Shown one piece after another: positions 23,201 through 35,469 of a stretch of DNA of 64,000 nt (its first letter is position 1; the number at the start of each line of letters is the position of its first letter). Source of the DNA: Muraenolepis orangiensis (Eukaryota; Chordata; Actinopteri; Gadiformes; Muraenolepididae); the NCBI GenBank assembly GCA_027704905.1, contig CM051022.1, forward strand, positions 8,630,971 to 8,694,970. Direction: 5' to 3'. The notes under the pieces are model-generated. The model made no database searches, was not told where the DNA came from, and saw nothing but the letters and a program-made list of their open reading frames with translations. The position numbers were made by a program, and so were the translations under genes.

Positions 23201-26200
23201 GTTTTGGTGGTTGTTAAAAGTGGTTGTGTTTTATATATTAAGATTTTTTAACTCTATATTCTCTAGCATATGTGCATAATATCTATAAAGAGAGAATAAA
23301 TAGATCATAAATTCATAATGAACAGAAAGAAAGATGCGGTGGCCAAGAAAGACATGTTTTGTACATGTTTATGTTGCCACCAATGTTGTTTTTCAGGAGT
23401 GGGTAACCATAATAGCTTGGAGGAACTGTAGGATCTTTCAGTCCAGTCAGGCAGAAGGAGCGCAAGGGGTTGTCTGTTTACACAAGCGTGTGTTGTATTG
23501 TGGTCGTAGTGGTATCGTATTGTAACCGAGTGACGTCGCACCGCTAGTCGCATAGTCATCATTTCTGTCAGAAGGCAGACGTGACAAGCACTGTTTTATT
23601 TTTAGACGAGACGGCTCCTGGTCCGTGGGCGGCGTGTAACACCCCTGCTGTGCGGCAATGAACACGCCGTCACGGTCGGAGAATGTGGTCGCCCTCGCGA
23701 TTTGAGTAACGATGGGGAATGAAACGCAAGTCGAGACTACTGTGTCTTCTCTGAGGAGGGTTTGTCTATTGAGGATGCGTGGAAGAGTCGCTGGCGATCT
23801 GTGGACGTACTACAAGGTTTCAATCTGTTTCCGTTATGGAAGTGTGACGACAGTGTCACTCCCAACAGCAAGTCGTTCTGGGTCAATCAGTATTTTTTAA
23901 GGGTGGCTGCTATCATTTCTTGGTTTTTCATTGTTGTCCAAATACATTGCGATGCCAATTTATTCTTTCTTCTTGCATGCCATATCACCTCACAGCCCCA
24001 CCACACCTATTGACATATCTTGCATTTGTTCCTTTTTAAAAGCTTTGCCAAGTAGGCAACCACAGTGAGTGTGTGTGTGTGTGTGTGTGTTATATCTTTG
24101 GCGTCTTTTGACTCTGTTGATTGAACCGCGGGCTGCTGTGTAAAGTCTCTGGCAGTAGGAAGCGGTGCTTGTGGTTAAACTCGCAGGCAGCAAAGCTTCC
24201 ACCGCTCTTTTGTGTTATTCCTGCTCCCATGAAACCTGTTGGGCTTGTCGAACGCTGTCTGTGCTGGCAGTCAGAGCGGGCTGCTGACAACCGAGGGGCC
24301 TGGGAGGCTAGCGCTGCTGCTGTGTTTTCTTTTCTTTCTTTCTTTTTGTATTTCCCCCCCCTCAGTATTTCCTCACGGCGTCGGTGTTGGACTCTCTGTG
24401 TTTTGAAAGAGGAGCATCTAGAAAAACGCTCCGGTTAAATAAGTGTCTATTTGGCAAAATATGGACCCGATTACGCGTCAGTCGGAGCCCTCTGTATACA
24501 GAGTGCCACTACAAACAAAGGGTTTTGTTTGTTTAGCTAGGCGCTCTTACGCATAACACGTGACTGAGAGTATACATCCAGCTGCACACAAGAGGGGCAG
24601 GTGTTTGGTTGACTCACACAGGCAGGCCGGGGTGTTTTCGGGGATTTAACCAGGCAGTTTAGAAGTTGGATAATGGCGAGATTACCTGGGTTTTTTTGTG
24701 TACGGATATAACATGATTGCCGACTGTAATAACATGCAAATGGAAACACAATGCAGCAGTGTGTCATACGCTCGTGTTCAGTTTTGAAAACAGACTCACA
24801 CTCTCTCTCTTTTGGTTACACACCTGCTATGTAGTACCTGATGCTGTCTATCTGAGTGTGGTTTCTGTGTTCGACTGACTCTTTGCTTTGTTTTTTCTAT
24901 ATATATTTTTTATTTTTATTTTAAAAAGTGTCGACTAGTTAACAAGAAGGACTGAATGACAGAATGCTGCTTTGAATTTAAATAATCAATGCCCTCATTC
25001 ACCAATGAAATGTATCAAAATCTCTTAATTATTCACTCGCACGACTTCACTTTTAAAAAAGGAATTCAAGGCGCCCTGCTCTCGTTTCAATGAACACCGG
25101 GTAACTTATTACGGAATTGGTTAGTGGTACCCTGATGTGACTGTGTGTGTCTTTCTCTCTCTCCCTCTCTGCAGATACTTGGAGAAATATGAGAAGGTCC
25201 ATCACTTTGGTGAGGACGACGATGAGTCGCCACCGGGGAATCCCAAAGTCTCTCTTCCAATCGGTGCAATCCCTTGCTCCTATAACTACCAGCAACACAC
25301 TGTATCAGGTAGGCCTTCCATACTCCCCCCGGCAACACACTGTGGATATATGTACAGCGTTTCACTGTGCCCTGCCCTAGAGTTGCTCAGATATTTTTTT
25401 TTTTATACTAGCTGGATGATGGATGAAAATCATCCCTTTGTTGAGTGATGTTTCATAAGTATCGCAAGCGGTGCTATAGCACTCGGAGGGATTTTGAGAT
25501 GAGTTCAGAATTACAACCTTGACATTTGCTGACTTCTACCAGCAAATTATTCATGTTCCCTACTAGACCGTTTTATACAGAGTAAGAATCTCGCTGACCT
25601 TCTTAAAATGGCGCAACTGTGTTGAAACACTGGTATTTGAATTGACAGACTAGTGCTGTAATCATCAAACCCGGGATATCTGGTTGTGTCGGCTCCAGTG
25701 TCTTTCCCCGAGTATAATCTGTATGCCGTCTCCAAGGCTTACAGGCTCATTTCTTTTAATGGGCGTTCATGGCTTTCTAAACCGGCTCTGCTGGTCCATG
25801 TTTTGTGGCTGTGTGTTTTGCAAGTGATGCGTAGAAGTACACGTTTTGGATGGCCGTAACAAGACTTCTGGCTCTTGTCCTACTTCAAAACAAACCGCTC
25901 ACAGTAAAGGGTGGCAGGATAGCTCAGTCTCTTGGGACTTGGCTTGGAAACCAGAAGGTTGCCGGTTCAAGTCCCCGAAACACCTGGGCACTGCCGAGGT
26001 GTCCTTGAGCAATACAGACAGACAACAGGCAACAGACCCCTACACTGCTCCCCAGGCACTGTATATATAAAGAAAAGCTGCCCACTGCCCCTAATACTAG
26101 GATGGGTTAAATGCAGAGAAACAAATTTCACTGTGTTTACATGTATGTGACTAATAAAGAGGATTCAATCCTCCAGATTTAGATTTAAAAGTCATTACCA

Positions 26201-29200
26201 TACTGGCACGGTTCTGGAAACCAGTCACTTTTAAAATTAATGTGTCTGTCTCTCGCGCCTGCTAAGCCCCAACCCCCGGGTCAAAAAGCGTGGCAGAAAA
26301 CCACATCCATTGCACTTCATCACTCTTTAAATACAAATGTGGTGAACTCCAAAGTGGCCAGAAGCTCTGAAGAAACACTCGCTCTTTATTGGGAGGCTAT
26401 GCAATAAACAATTGATGTCTGCGGCGATTTTGAACCTTTCGGCTTGGATTATTGCGCTAAAATCCCCCAATCCCCATCCGGGCGTGTGCAACTAACGCGG
26501 CGTTCTCTCTTTGCAGACTATCTCCGCCAAAGCTACGGGTTGTCGACGGACTTCGCCGCGCCGTGCGACTACAACAAACTGGTGCTGTCCCTGCTCTCGG
26601 GCCTCCCCAACGAGGTCGACTTCGCGGTCAACGTTTGCACCCTCCTCTCCAACGAGAGCAAGCATGCCATGCAGCTGGAGAAGGACCCCAAGCTAGTTAC
26701 GCTGCTCCTGGCTCACACTGGCGTCTTCGACGACTGTAAGTTGCTGAATTCATCTGCCTAATTTGTTCTTCTTTCAGTTCCCCCCCCCCCCCCCCCTTTT
26801 CTCTTTTCTTTTTAAGCATGGGGAGTAACTGTGTGATATTATGTCTTTGTAGAAACTGTTGCTTGTATTGTTTCATGAGGATGAATGCTGTTGCAGTATA
26901 CCTGACATTCCTTCACTGATGCTTTAATCAATAATGCATTGTAATTGTCATTCACGGCTATGCAGGCAAACTGAATTTCTTTGAAACTACTATTGTCGGA
27001 AAGGTCCAACTTGGAGCAATCCCACAATGCATTGGCTCTGCCCCCCCCCCCTTCTCCTTTGCATGTTTGAAGATCAAAGGTTCTTTTCTTCTTCAATGCC
27101 TTGAAGTGCAGCTCCTCACTCTGTCTTGTGAGGAGCCGATGAATGAGGAGGAATCCAGGAAGCGTATTGAACCTCTGTTGGGATGCCTGCCATAACGTCT
27201 CCTCTCCCTTTTTGTGTTCCCCAGCGCTAGGCACCTTCTCTGGAGTGTTTGGGACGGACTGGAAGGCAAATACGTCCCGAGACTTTGTCAGGGTAAAGCT
27301 GGACGAATCCCTTTCCTACCTTCCTTTTTTTTTTTTTATGTCATTTCTAACAAAAAACCTTGGGTGGGGAAATCTCTGTTTAGCATCCAAGATATCAACT
27401 GAAGCATAGCAAAATGTGTAAAAGATACCCGTATTTGTCAAGGAATTTCAATATCAGTGTTGCAATGCAAAACCAAAAATATTCCATAATTAGGGGGCAG
27501 GCTGTTGCTGTGTGAACACCCCTAACCATGGCCGCTTGTCTCTCTAGTTTTGGAAGGAGGTGGTGGAAGATGTGGAGATCAGGGAGCTTATCTGGGACAA
27601 GAGAATCCCAACACTTGGTAAGTAGGATTGGGGTTTTTACCAACCATTGATGAATATCTCAAATTCAAGAAATAACATTTATATATAAAATTAAGGGTGA
27701 TGAGTGACTACTGTCATGTACTCTGTAGTCCCGAACGTACCAGATAATACTTCAATTGAGGTTCTAATATAAAATGTATGATACGATCACCACGGGGTGT
27801 TGATTAATTTTCCAAAAGCCATTCGATTTTCACCACAAACGTGTCCCATCACAGCATGGCTCGGACTTACCAGGCTTCTCGCTGGCTCTTTCCATCCCTC
27901 TTCTTTATCTCTCTCTGTCGCTCTCTCTCCCTTTCTCTAGACGGTTCGTCAGCTGACACCTCGGTCCCTGCGCTCTTTCACCCGCCGCGGACGCCCGGCA
28001 TCAGCGATATGGAGGGCCAGCGGGTGCTGCAGGTGGCGGTGATCCTGCGCAACCTCTCCTTCGAGGAGAACAACGTCAAGCTGCTGGCTGCCAGCCGCAC
28101 ATGCCTGCGCTTCCTGCTGCTCTGCGCCCACTGCAGCCTCATCTCCCTCCGCCAGCTGGGCCTGGACACACTGGGCAACGTTGCTGCCGAGGTGGGTCTC
28201 CCTCAGGGTGTGTGTGTGTGTGTGTGTGTGTGGGGGGGGGGGTGGACCACCGGTCAAGAACAAGGAGTGAGCTGACTATTTGACCGATGATGCTGGCTGT
28301 GTTTTGTTCACTGTACGCAAAGTAAAATCTGCACTTGGCTGCTAGGCGAGTGCAGCAAGTAACTAAGAGCGATTGGAGTCTTAAAATGCATTTATAAAGG
28401 TATAATTAATTGTTGTATTCATTAATTAAAATGTAACCAAGTAAACTTTTCCTAGTGCCCACTGTAATCCTTCAGAGTACCCCTAGGGGTACCCGTACCC
28501 CATTTGAGGAATGATACCGTGGCAACAGCAACTCTATACAGTGAGATGTTACATTGCTGCATCTGTAGAAGGGAAAATTATCCGTAAAACTTGCCTAAAA
28601 CAAAATCTCCTGTAAAACTTGATTTTCTTTTGTTTTTGGGGGGGGGTTTAACGTCAAGATGGAATCTACTCTAATGACACGGTAGACAGGACATCTGAGG
28701 AAATCTGTAACCAAAGGGGCTGCTTCTTCTACCTCTCTTGCACACAGGTCCAGCTGGATCCCGTGGACTTTCGGACGACCCATCTGATGTTTCACACCAT
28801 CACCAAATGCTTGATGTCCAGGGACCGCTTCCTCAAAATGAGAGGTGAGTGGTCCGGATGCAGCCCCCACCCCCCCCCCCCCCCTTCTTGACTTCTCGTG
28901 GTGTCTTAAGGGTTGGGGTGGAACTTGTCTTTTATGAACCGTTCCCTCCATCCTCCTTCCTCCAGCTATGGAGATCCTGGGCAACCTGACCAAGGCGGAG
29001 GACAACGCTGTGCTGATCTGCGAGTACGTGGACCAGGACTCGTACCGGGAGGTGATCGCTCTGCTCACGCTGCCCGACCTCATGCTCCTCATGTCTTCTC
29101 TGGAGGTCCTCTACCTCCTGGCCCAGCTCGGGGAGATCCCCTGCTCAAAGATCGCCTCCGTGGACCACAGTATAGGTAACGTCCAGCATCGATACAGATA

Positions 29201-32200
29201 TATGAATTGCACTTTGTACTGAGAGGTGCTATGCAAGGTGCATTTAATGCCACTGGCATATAACGTTTAAAACAAGCGAGAAGCTTTCATCAAACATAAA
29301 ATAAATAATAAAGGGATGGACCAAATATTTCATGTAAGATATGGCTCATGAAGTGCGACGCTACAGCAAACCGAGACTCTTCAGGCATCCTCTGGCAGAC
29401 TGAGTGTGTAGGAGTATCTGATGCTCTCGCTCCTTTTAAAAAATATATATTTTATTGTGGAAGCGTATGCCTGCCAAGACCGTCTTGAGGCCGTTGTCCT
29501 GGCTGATAAGGGGTCATAGAGGTCTGAGATGTAGGGGGAAGAGTCCATGTCTGGCCTCACCCTGACAGGCAGCCAGGGCAAGGAGGCCACGTTTCTCTGG
29601 CATGTGTCTGCTGCCGATCAGCAGCTGGGTTTATTATTTATTTTTTTGGACCATCTGCAGGCAGTGAAAAGCTTTGATGACCGAGTAGGGTATACCGCAA
29701 CGGTAGTAAACGATGAGATGTTACGATCAAAATCAATCAGTTGGCTGGGATAAGCACTATTTTTAATGGTTAAAATAATCCTGACTAAAAGTGGGTACCC
29801 TGCATTTCCGATGGTTTCTCGTAGCAACGGCGGAATAACTCAATACGACCAGTATGAAAAGGAGAATATACCGTTCCATATATATACCGAACCCATAGGG
29901 AACATGGTAGGTGGACTTCAGCTCAGTAATGAATTACAGAGAGGGAGAGAGAGACTTGGCAGTTTAGTACATTCAGTACCGTCTCTCAATGCATGCGCCG
30001 CAAAGTGCACTTTAAGTCTCATCGTGGAGCAGAAGTCAAGTGTTGTTCAGATTGAAGAAAAAAAACAACTATCAGTACCCACCGTCTGTGTCTCATGTGT
30101 CTTCGGCTCTCTCTGCCTCTTTCCCCGCCAGACCTTCTGGTGCGGCTTGTATCGGTGGACCTCCACACGTTCGGGCCCGATGCCCTGACGGCAGTGAGGC
30201 TGATCGAACACCAGGCCAGTGTCGGCCAGGTTGCGGAGGTACGGCCCCAGCAGGTCCCTGCAGCCGTCCCCGGCACCCCTGTACCTGGTGAGTCTCCCGA
30301 CCGTACTCTTGCTGTGTGTGCCGTGTGCTGAACACGATGCTTTTTGCTTTTTATTAAACAAACCATATGCTAGCATGACCGAAATGTTTCAATGCAGCCC
30401 AATGCAACCTATGATATTGGGTTTTTTTTTACCATGAATTGATAATCAGCATCATCTGAATCTATCTATATGTGTATCCAACCCCCATCTATATTCACTA
30501 AATGAATAGTAAATTGTCTTGACTATCACTTGATTTATTTATTTCTGACACCTGGTGGAAAGCCAGAGAAAATGTGTTGTAATTATGCCCAAGGTAATTA
30601 TCAAGGCTTTTGTTCTCTCTGCTCCATCTGCATGCAGCAACACAAAACTCTGCTGCAGTGGCATTGAATCTTATTTGGTCTCTTAATATGGCTTATGTGG
30701 TCCCCTCCCCCTCTCTGTCTTTCTCTCTCTCTCCCCCTTCTTTCTCTGTCTTTCTCTCCCTCTTTCTTTACGTTGTCTCTGTCTCTCTAGTAACACGTGT
30801 ACCAGCTCAGGCTACTCCTCCCCCTGGCATTGTGGAACTGGACGGGGAGAAGTTTACACTTCAGTGGTGAGGCGGTCTCATACCAAGAATATACACGTCT
30901 CCTTCCTCCTTTTTACAACCTTTATGTAATTCCAAATGTGTACATGTCCACGGTCTTCTCTGCATGTATGTATTCTAGACCCCGCCCCTAGATCTGGAAA
31001 TAATCAACATTTTTTGACATCCACTGTTGCCGTTTTCTCCGACAGGCTGAATGCCAACTTTGAGGTGCAGGCGGACGCGTCCGTGTCTCGGTCGGAGGTG
31101 TACTCGGAGTACCTGGCCACGTGCAGCAAGATGGGATGGACCAACATCCTCAACTCTACAGGCTTCCTCAAATGCCTACGGTCAGTCCGCACACTCCAAG
31201 ATACCATGTGCCTCTTGTCTTACCCAGATTTAGACAAGTTGTTAAATTCCCAATTCGGGATAGTGTTTACACTCTGCAAGTTCCATTGACTTGCAGAGTT
31301 GCCAGAGTTACAGAAGCCTAGTTATTAGTATACAAAATTACACCGTTATATTATTATACAAAACATTTTTGTATATAAAAACACAACAAGACGTAGTTGT
31401 GTTGTTAATTGAAAACAGTAGGTTCCCCTCCCTGTGGACTACCAGCCAGAAGCGGCAGATAATATAATTGTGCCATCGGCGCATCACAGGTAGCCTAATT
31501 ATCACACTGCAGAACACTGCTGCCGAATTGTCTGTGGATCGACACAAATTCTGAACACAACCACAACAACAATACGTGCGTGTGTGTGAATAGAGAAAAG
31601 TAGACTCTAGCTGACCTAATTGTGTGTCTCACCACAGGACGGTGTTTCCCAACCACACCATGCGGCGGCAGGATGACGCCAAGCCCGGCAGCCAGGTTCA
31701 GATCTTCCTGGTGGGGATGAGGAAGAAGGCTATCCCCTTGCCCATCCAGCTCTACTACCAGCAGCAGCCGCCGAACCCAGCCGCCACCGCACCCGCCTCT
31801 CCCCAGACGATGGTCAGGCAGGAGGCACCTGTGGATGCTTCGGCGCCCCCCTCAGGTGTGTGTGTGTGGATGTGTGTTAAACAAGGTTGTGCAAGCACGT
31901 TTGTTCTCCTACCTTCGAGACTTTCCATAAAACTGTCCGCTGAATGACTTCCTCTTCTTCCACCCGACTAGTTCTGGGAGCCCAGCTGGCGCGCGGCTCG
32001 GCCAGCGCCCCCCGACCCGTGGCTCTGACCCTGCAGGAGCAACGGCACCCGGTCGCCCCACAGACAGCCCCCAACACATTGGCCGCCCAGCAGCAACAGC
32101 AAGTGGTCCGTCCAGGCCCCATGATCCAGATCCCCACGTCAACGGCAGTCATTCAGAACCACAGTCCGCAGAACCTTCCTCATCCACAGCAGTCGCAGAC

Positions 32201-35200
32201 CACTGCCATGCTTCCAACCGGCACCCCCGTCACACTGTTCAAGCAGGTACCGCAGGGACACATCCTGACAGCCCGGGTGCAGGGTGTGTGTCCTCCCTTG
32301 GGGGCTTCGTCCCAGCCTGAGGCTCAGGGCGGAGCCCCCACCACCTCGGCCCCCTGCTCTTCCTCCATCCAGAACTTCCAGGTGGCCGGGGGCCAGGTGT
32401 TTACCATCGCGGGCGTGTCCAACACCCAGGGCTCACGGGTCACCTTCCAAAACATCGCGCCCAAACCGGCACCGACACAGGCCGGCGGGCTGGTGGTGGC
32501 GGCGGCGGCCTCCCCCATCCCACATGTTCAGCAGCAGGGCATGGTTATCGTTGGTGCCAGCCCCCAGCAGAGCCCCAACTACACGCCAGCCATCCACCAG
32601 ATCGTTCTCAACCCCGGTGCCCAGACTATCCAGATAGCAGGGCAGCCCAGCTCTCCTTCTAGCCCCTGCCCTCCCACTCTCCCGTCTCATTCTCACGCCC
32701 AGGTCCAGCCGCCGCAGACTGTCAGCCACATGCTATCCATGAAGCGGCAACAACAGCAGCAGCAGCAGCAACAACAACAACTACTACCACCGCAGCAGCA
32801 ATTGCAGATTATCGCCCAGCCTCCTCAACCTACCTCCACCGAGTCCAGCTTGATCAAACAGCTTCTGCTTCCAAAGCGAGGGCCCCTCACCCCCGGGGGG
32901 AAGCTGATCCTTCCCGCCCCCCAGGTGCCCCCGTCCAACAGCAGCACGCTGGCGCCCACCCAGCAGGTGGTCTACCAGGCCAGCTACGCGGCCCAGTGTC
33001 CCTCCCCTCAGCCCCAGCAGCTCAACATGCAGCTTGTTCCCAGCGCGCTGCAGGCCACGGGCGGGCAGCCCCTCCAGGCCATGCAGCTGCTGCCAGGCCA
33101 AGTCATCTCCACCGGTAGCCCGGGGGCCGCCACCATCATCCAGGCCCCTACGGCGGGAGGGCAGGTCACCTTCACGGTGGTCCCCAACACCGGCTTTACC
33201 ACTTCGGCCACCGCCGCCGCCGTCAGCCAAGGCGCTGTGGCTCCGGGCGTCTCCCCGCCACCTTTCCCCGCGGGGTCGACACCGCACCGCGGCCAGGCCA
33301 CGCCGCCCCCTCCCCCACCGGCCCCGCTCAGGGGAGACAAGATCATTTGTCAGAAGGAGGAGGAGGCCAAGGACGCCACGGGGCTGCACGTGCACGAGAG
33401 AAAGATCGAGGTGATGGAGAACTCGTCTATGGCGGACGGCGGCTCCAACGGCAAGGCTAGCAACGGTGACGTGGCGCCGGGCGCCAAGCTCCTGAACGGA
33501 AGGAAGTGCGTGGAGCCCGGCCTCCCTTCGTACCACTCGGGGAACAACCAGGCGGTGCCCAACGGCCCGACGACGGAGGCTTACCCGGCCAACGGGAGGC
33601 AGGCGCTGTCGCCGGGCCCCGGGGCCCCGCTGGAAAGACAAGAAAAGACACTGGTGAACGGCGTGTGTGACGTAGAGCGCGGGGACACCGGATCCATCCA
33701 CAACAAAAACATTCCAAATCACATTGCTTCCAAACTGTACGTCGGGAACGGGGAGGTGGGCGCGTCCGCCCTGGACTCCCCCCTCCCCTCCCCCCAACAG
33801 GACACTGCCAAAGTCCCGCAGGCAGAGCGGCTGGCCAATGGACCCCAGGCGGCGGCGAACGGGCCAACGGGGCTCGGCCACGCCCTGCCCGCCCTTAGAC
33901 AGCGGCTGCTCCCTGGCGCCTCCCTCCCCACCGCCATCACTGTTACCTCCCAGGGGCCCGGTGCCGCGTCCGCCAACGGCTTGGCCCCCGAGCCCAGGGG
34001 CCTCAAGCGGCCGTCGGACACCGAGGACCGGGGGCCCCCGGTGAGCGTGCGGATCATCACCATCAGCGACCCCAACAACGCGGGCAGCAGTGCCACCATG
34101 GTGGCCGTGCCCGCCGGAACGGACCCAAGCACAGTAGCCAAAGTAGCAATAGAGAAGGCCTCACTGCAGAGGCACTGCTCCCCCACACAGGCAGCTGGCC
34201 CCACGGTGAGTCCCCTCTCTCTGGATACATCCAGACCTCTGGATGAAAAATTGTCATTTGTATTCAAATTAATTTAGACATCAAAGCGGGTTATCTTAAG
34301 TCTCAGTTATAACATATTGAGTCAACCACCTGTCCTTTAAAAGGCAGTTCCAACGGCACATCAATACTGGCAGTGATTTGGCTCCTCTGTCACTTTGCCC
34401 TCTTCAAGCTGAATTAATCAATGGAGGCTAGCCACGGTGTAAAACATTTAGTGTAAAATGTGTAAATTGTATGTGCTGATTTGACACTTGGCAGTGAGCG
34501 ATTCACACTTTGCAGCCTGGCTACATTGTGCTCAAATTGGCCTGTTTTCTTTTTTTTTAAATGCATTTTAATGAAATGCATGCTGTTCATCTAATGTGTG
34601 GTTTATATGCGCAGTAGGACATACATTATTCATGGTTGGTGACACTATTGTTCTGAGTTGAATGTAGTCAAGTATTGTACTACAACGTGGGCTCAACACC
34701 CAGATTCACATTGTAGTAGGATGTGTCGATCGGTTGGCACAGTGGTAACGTGCTAACCTTTGCACTCAACGACCGGGGTTCAAGTCCCCCCCGGTGTGCT
34801 CACGGAGGTACAAGAAGGTGAGGCCAGTTAAGACCATGTGGCCCTCGCCGATACCTACCTCCTATAGAAATGCTTCTGAGTGAACAACCCTTGCCTGTAG
34901 GGAGGTCAGGGTTACTGTTCAGACTACAACATTCATTTATATAAAGTCTTTCACACAGGATTGTTATTCTTTTGTAGTATTCTTTGTCCAATCTCCATTG
35001 CATCACTGGTTTCCACTAAATGGAAACCTCCAACAATTGTTGTAGAAGACTGTTCTATTGATGTTGAAAATCTATATGAAATGGGTTTATTTATCGTGTC
35101 TTGTCAACACGGTGGCACTGTACTGTCTTGGAGGCTTAGGAATTCCATTTTGAGTAATGAATTACTTCAAACGTAGTTGCTAAATGTCATTTTAATCAGC

Positions 35201-35432
35201 ACTGAATTGATGTAAGATTTCTGATGGTTTAAAAAAAGAAGAGTTCTGTGAGGTTAACTGACCCGTCTCCACCTCCTCCTGTAGACTACCGGTGTCCCTC
35301 CCTCAGCCCCTGTACCGGCAGGCAGCCCGGGATCCCAGGCCCCCACGCAGCAGGGCCCCCCTCCCGCCCCGGAGCAGATCAGGAAAGCAGGACAGAACTT
35401 CAAGTGTCTGTGGCAGTCGTGTAAACGGTGGG

Positions 35433-35469
<37 letters not shown>

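Noticed and set aside
25909..25985. A functional tRNA gene
   Set aside because: A and B boxes are present, but the cloverleaf arms do not pair well and a SINE body and tail follow.
32784..33881. A 365-codon minus-strand ORF opposite arid2 exon 15
   Set aside because: It mirrors GC-rich coding sequence on the + strand. The + frame is the conserved ARID2 protein and the minus frame matches nothing known.
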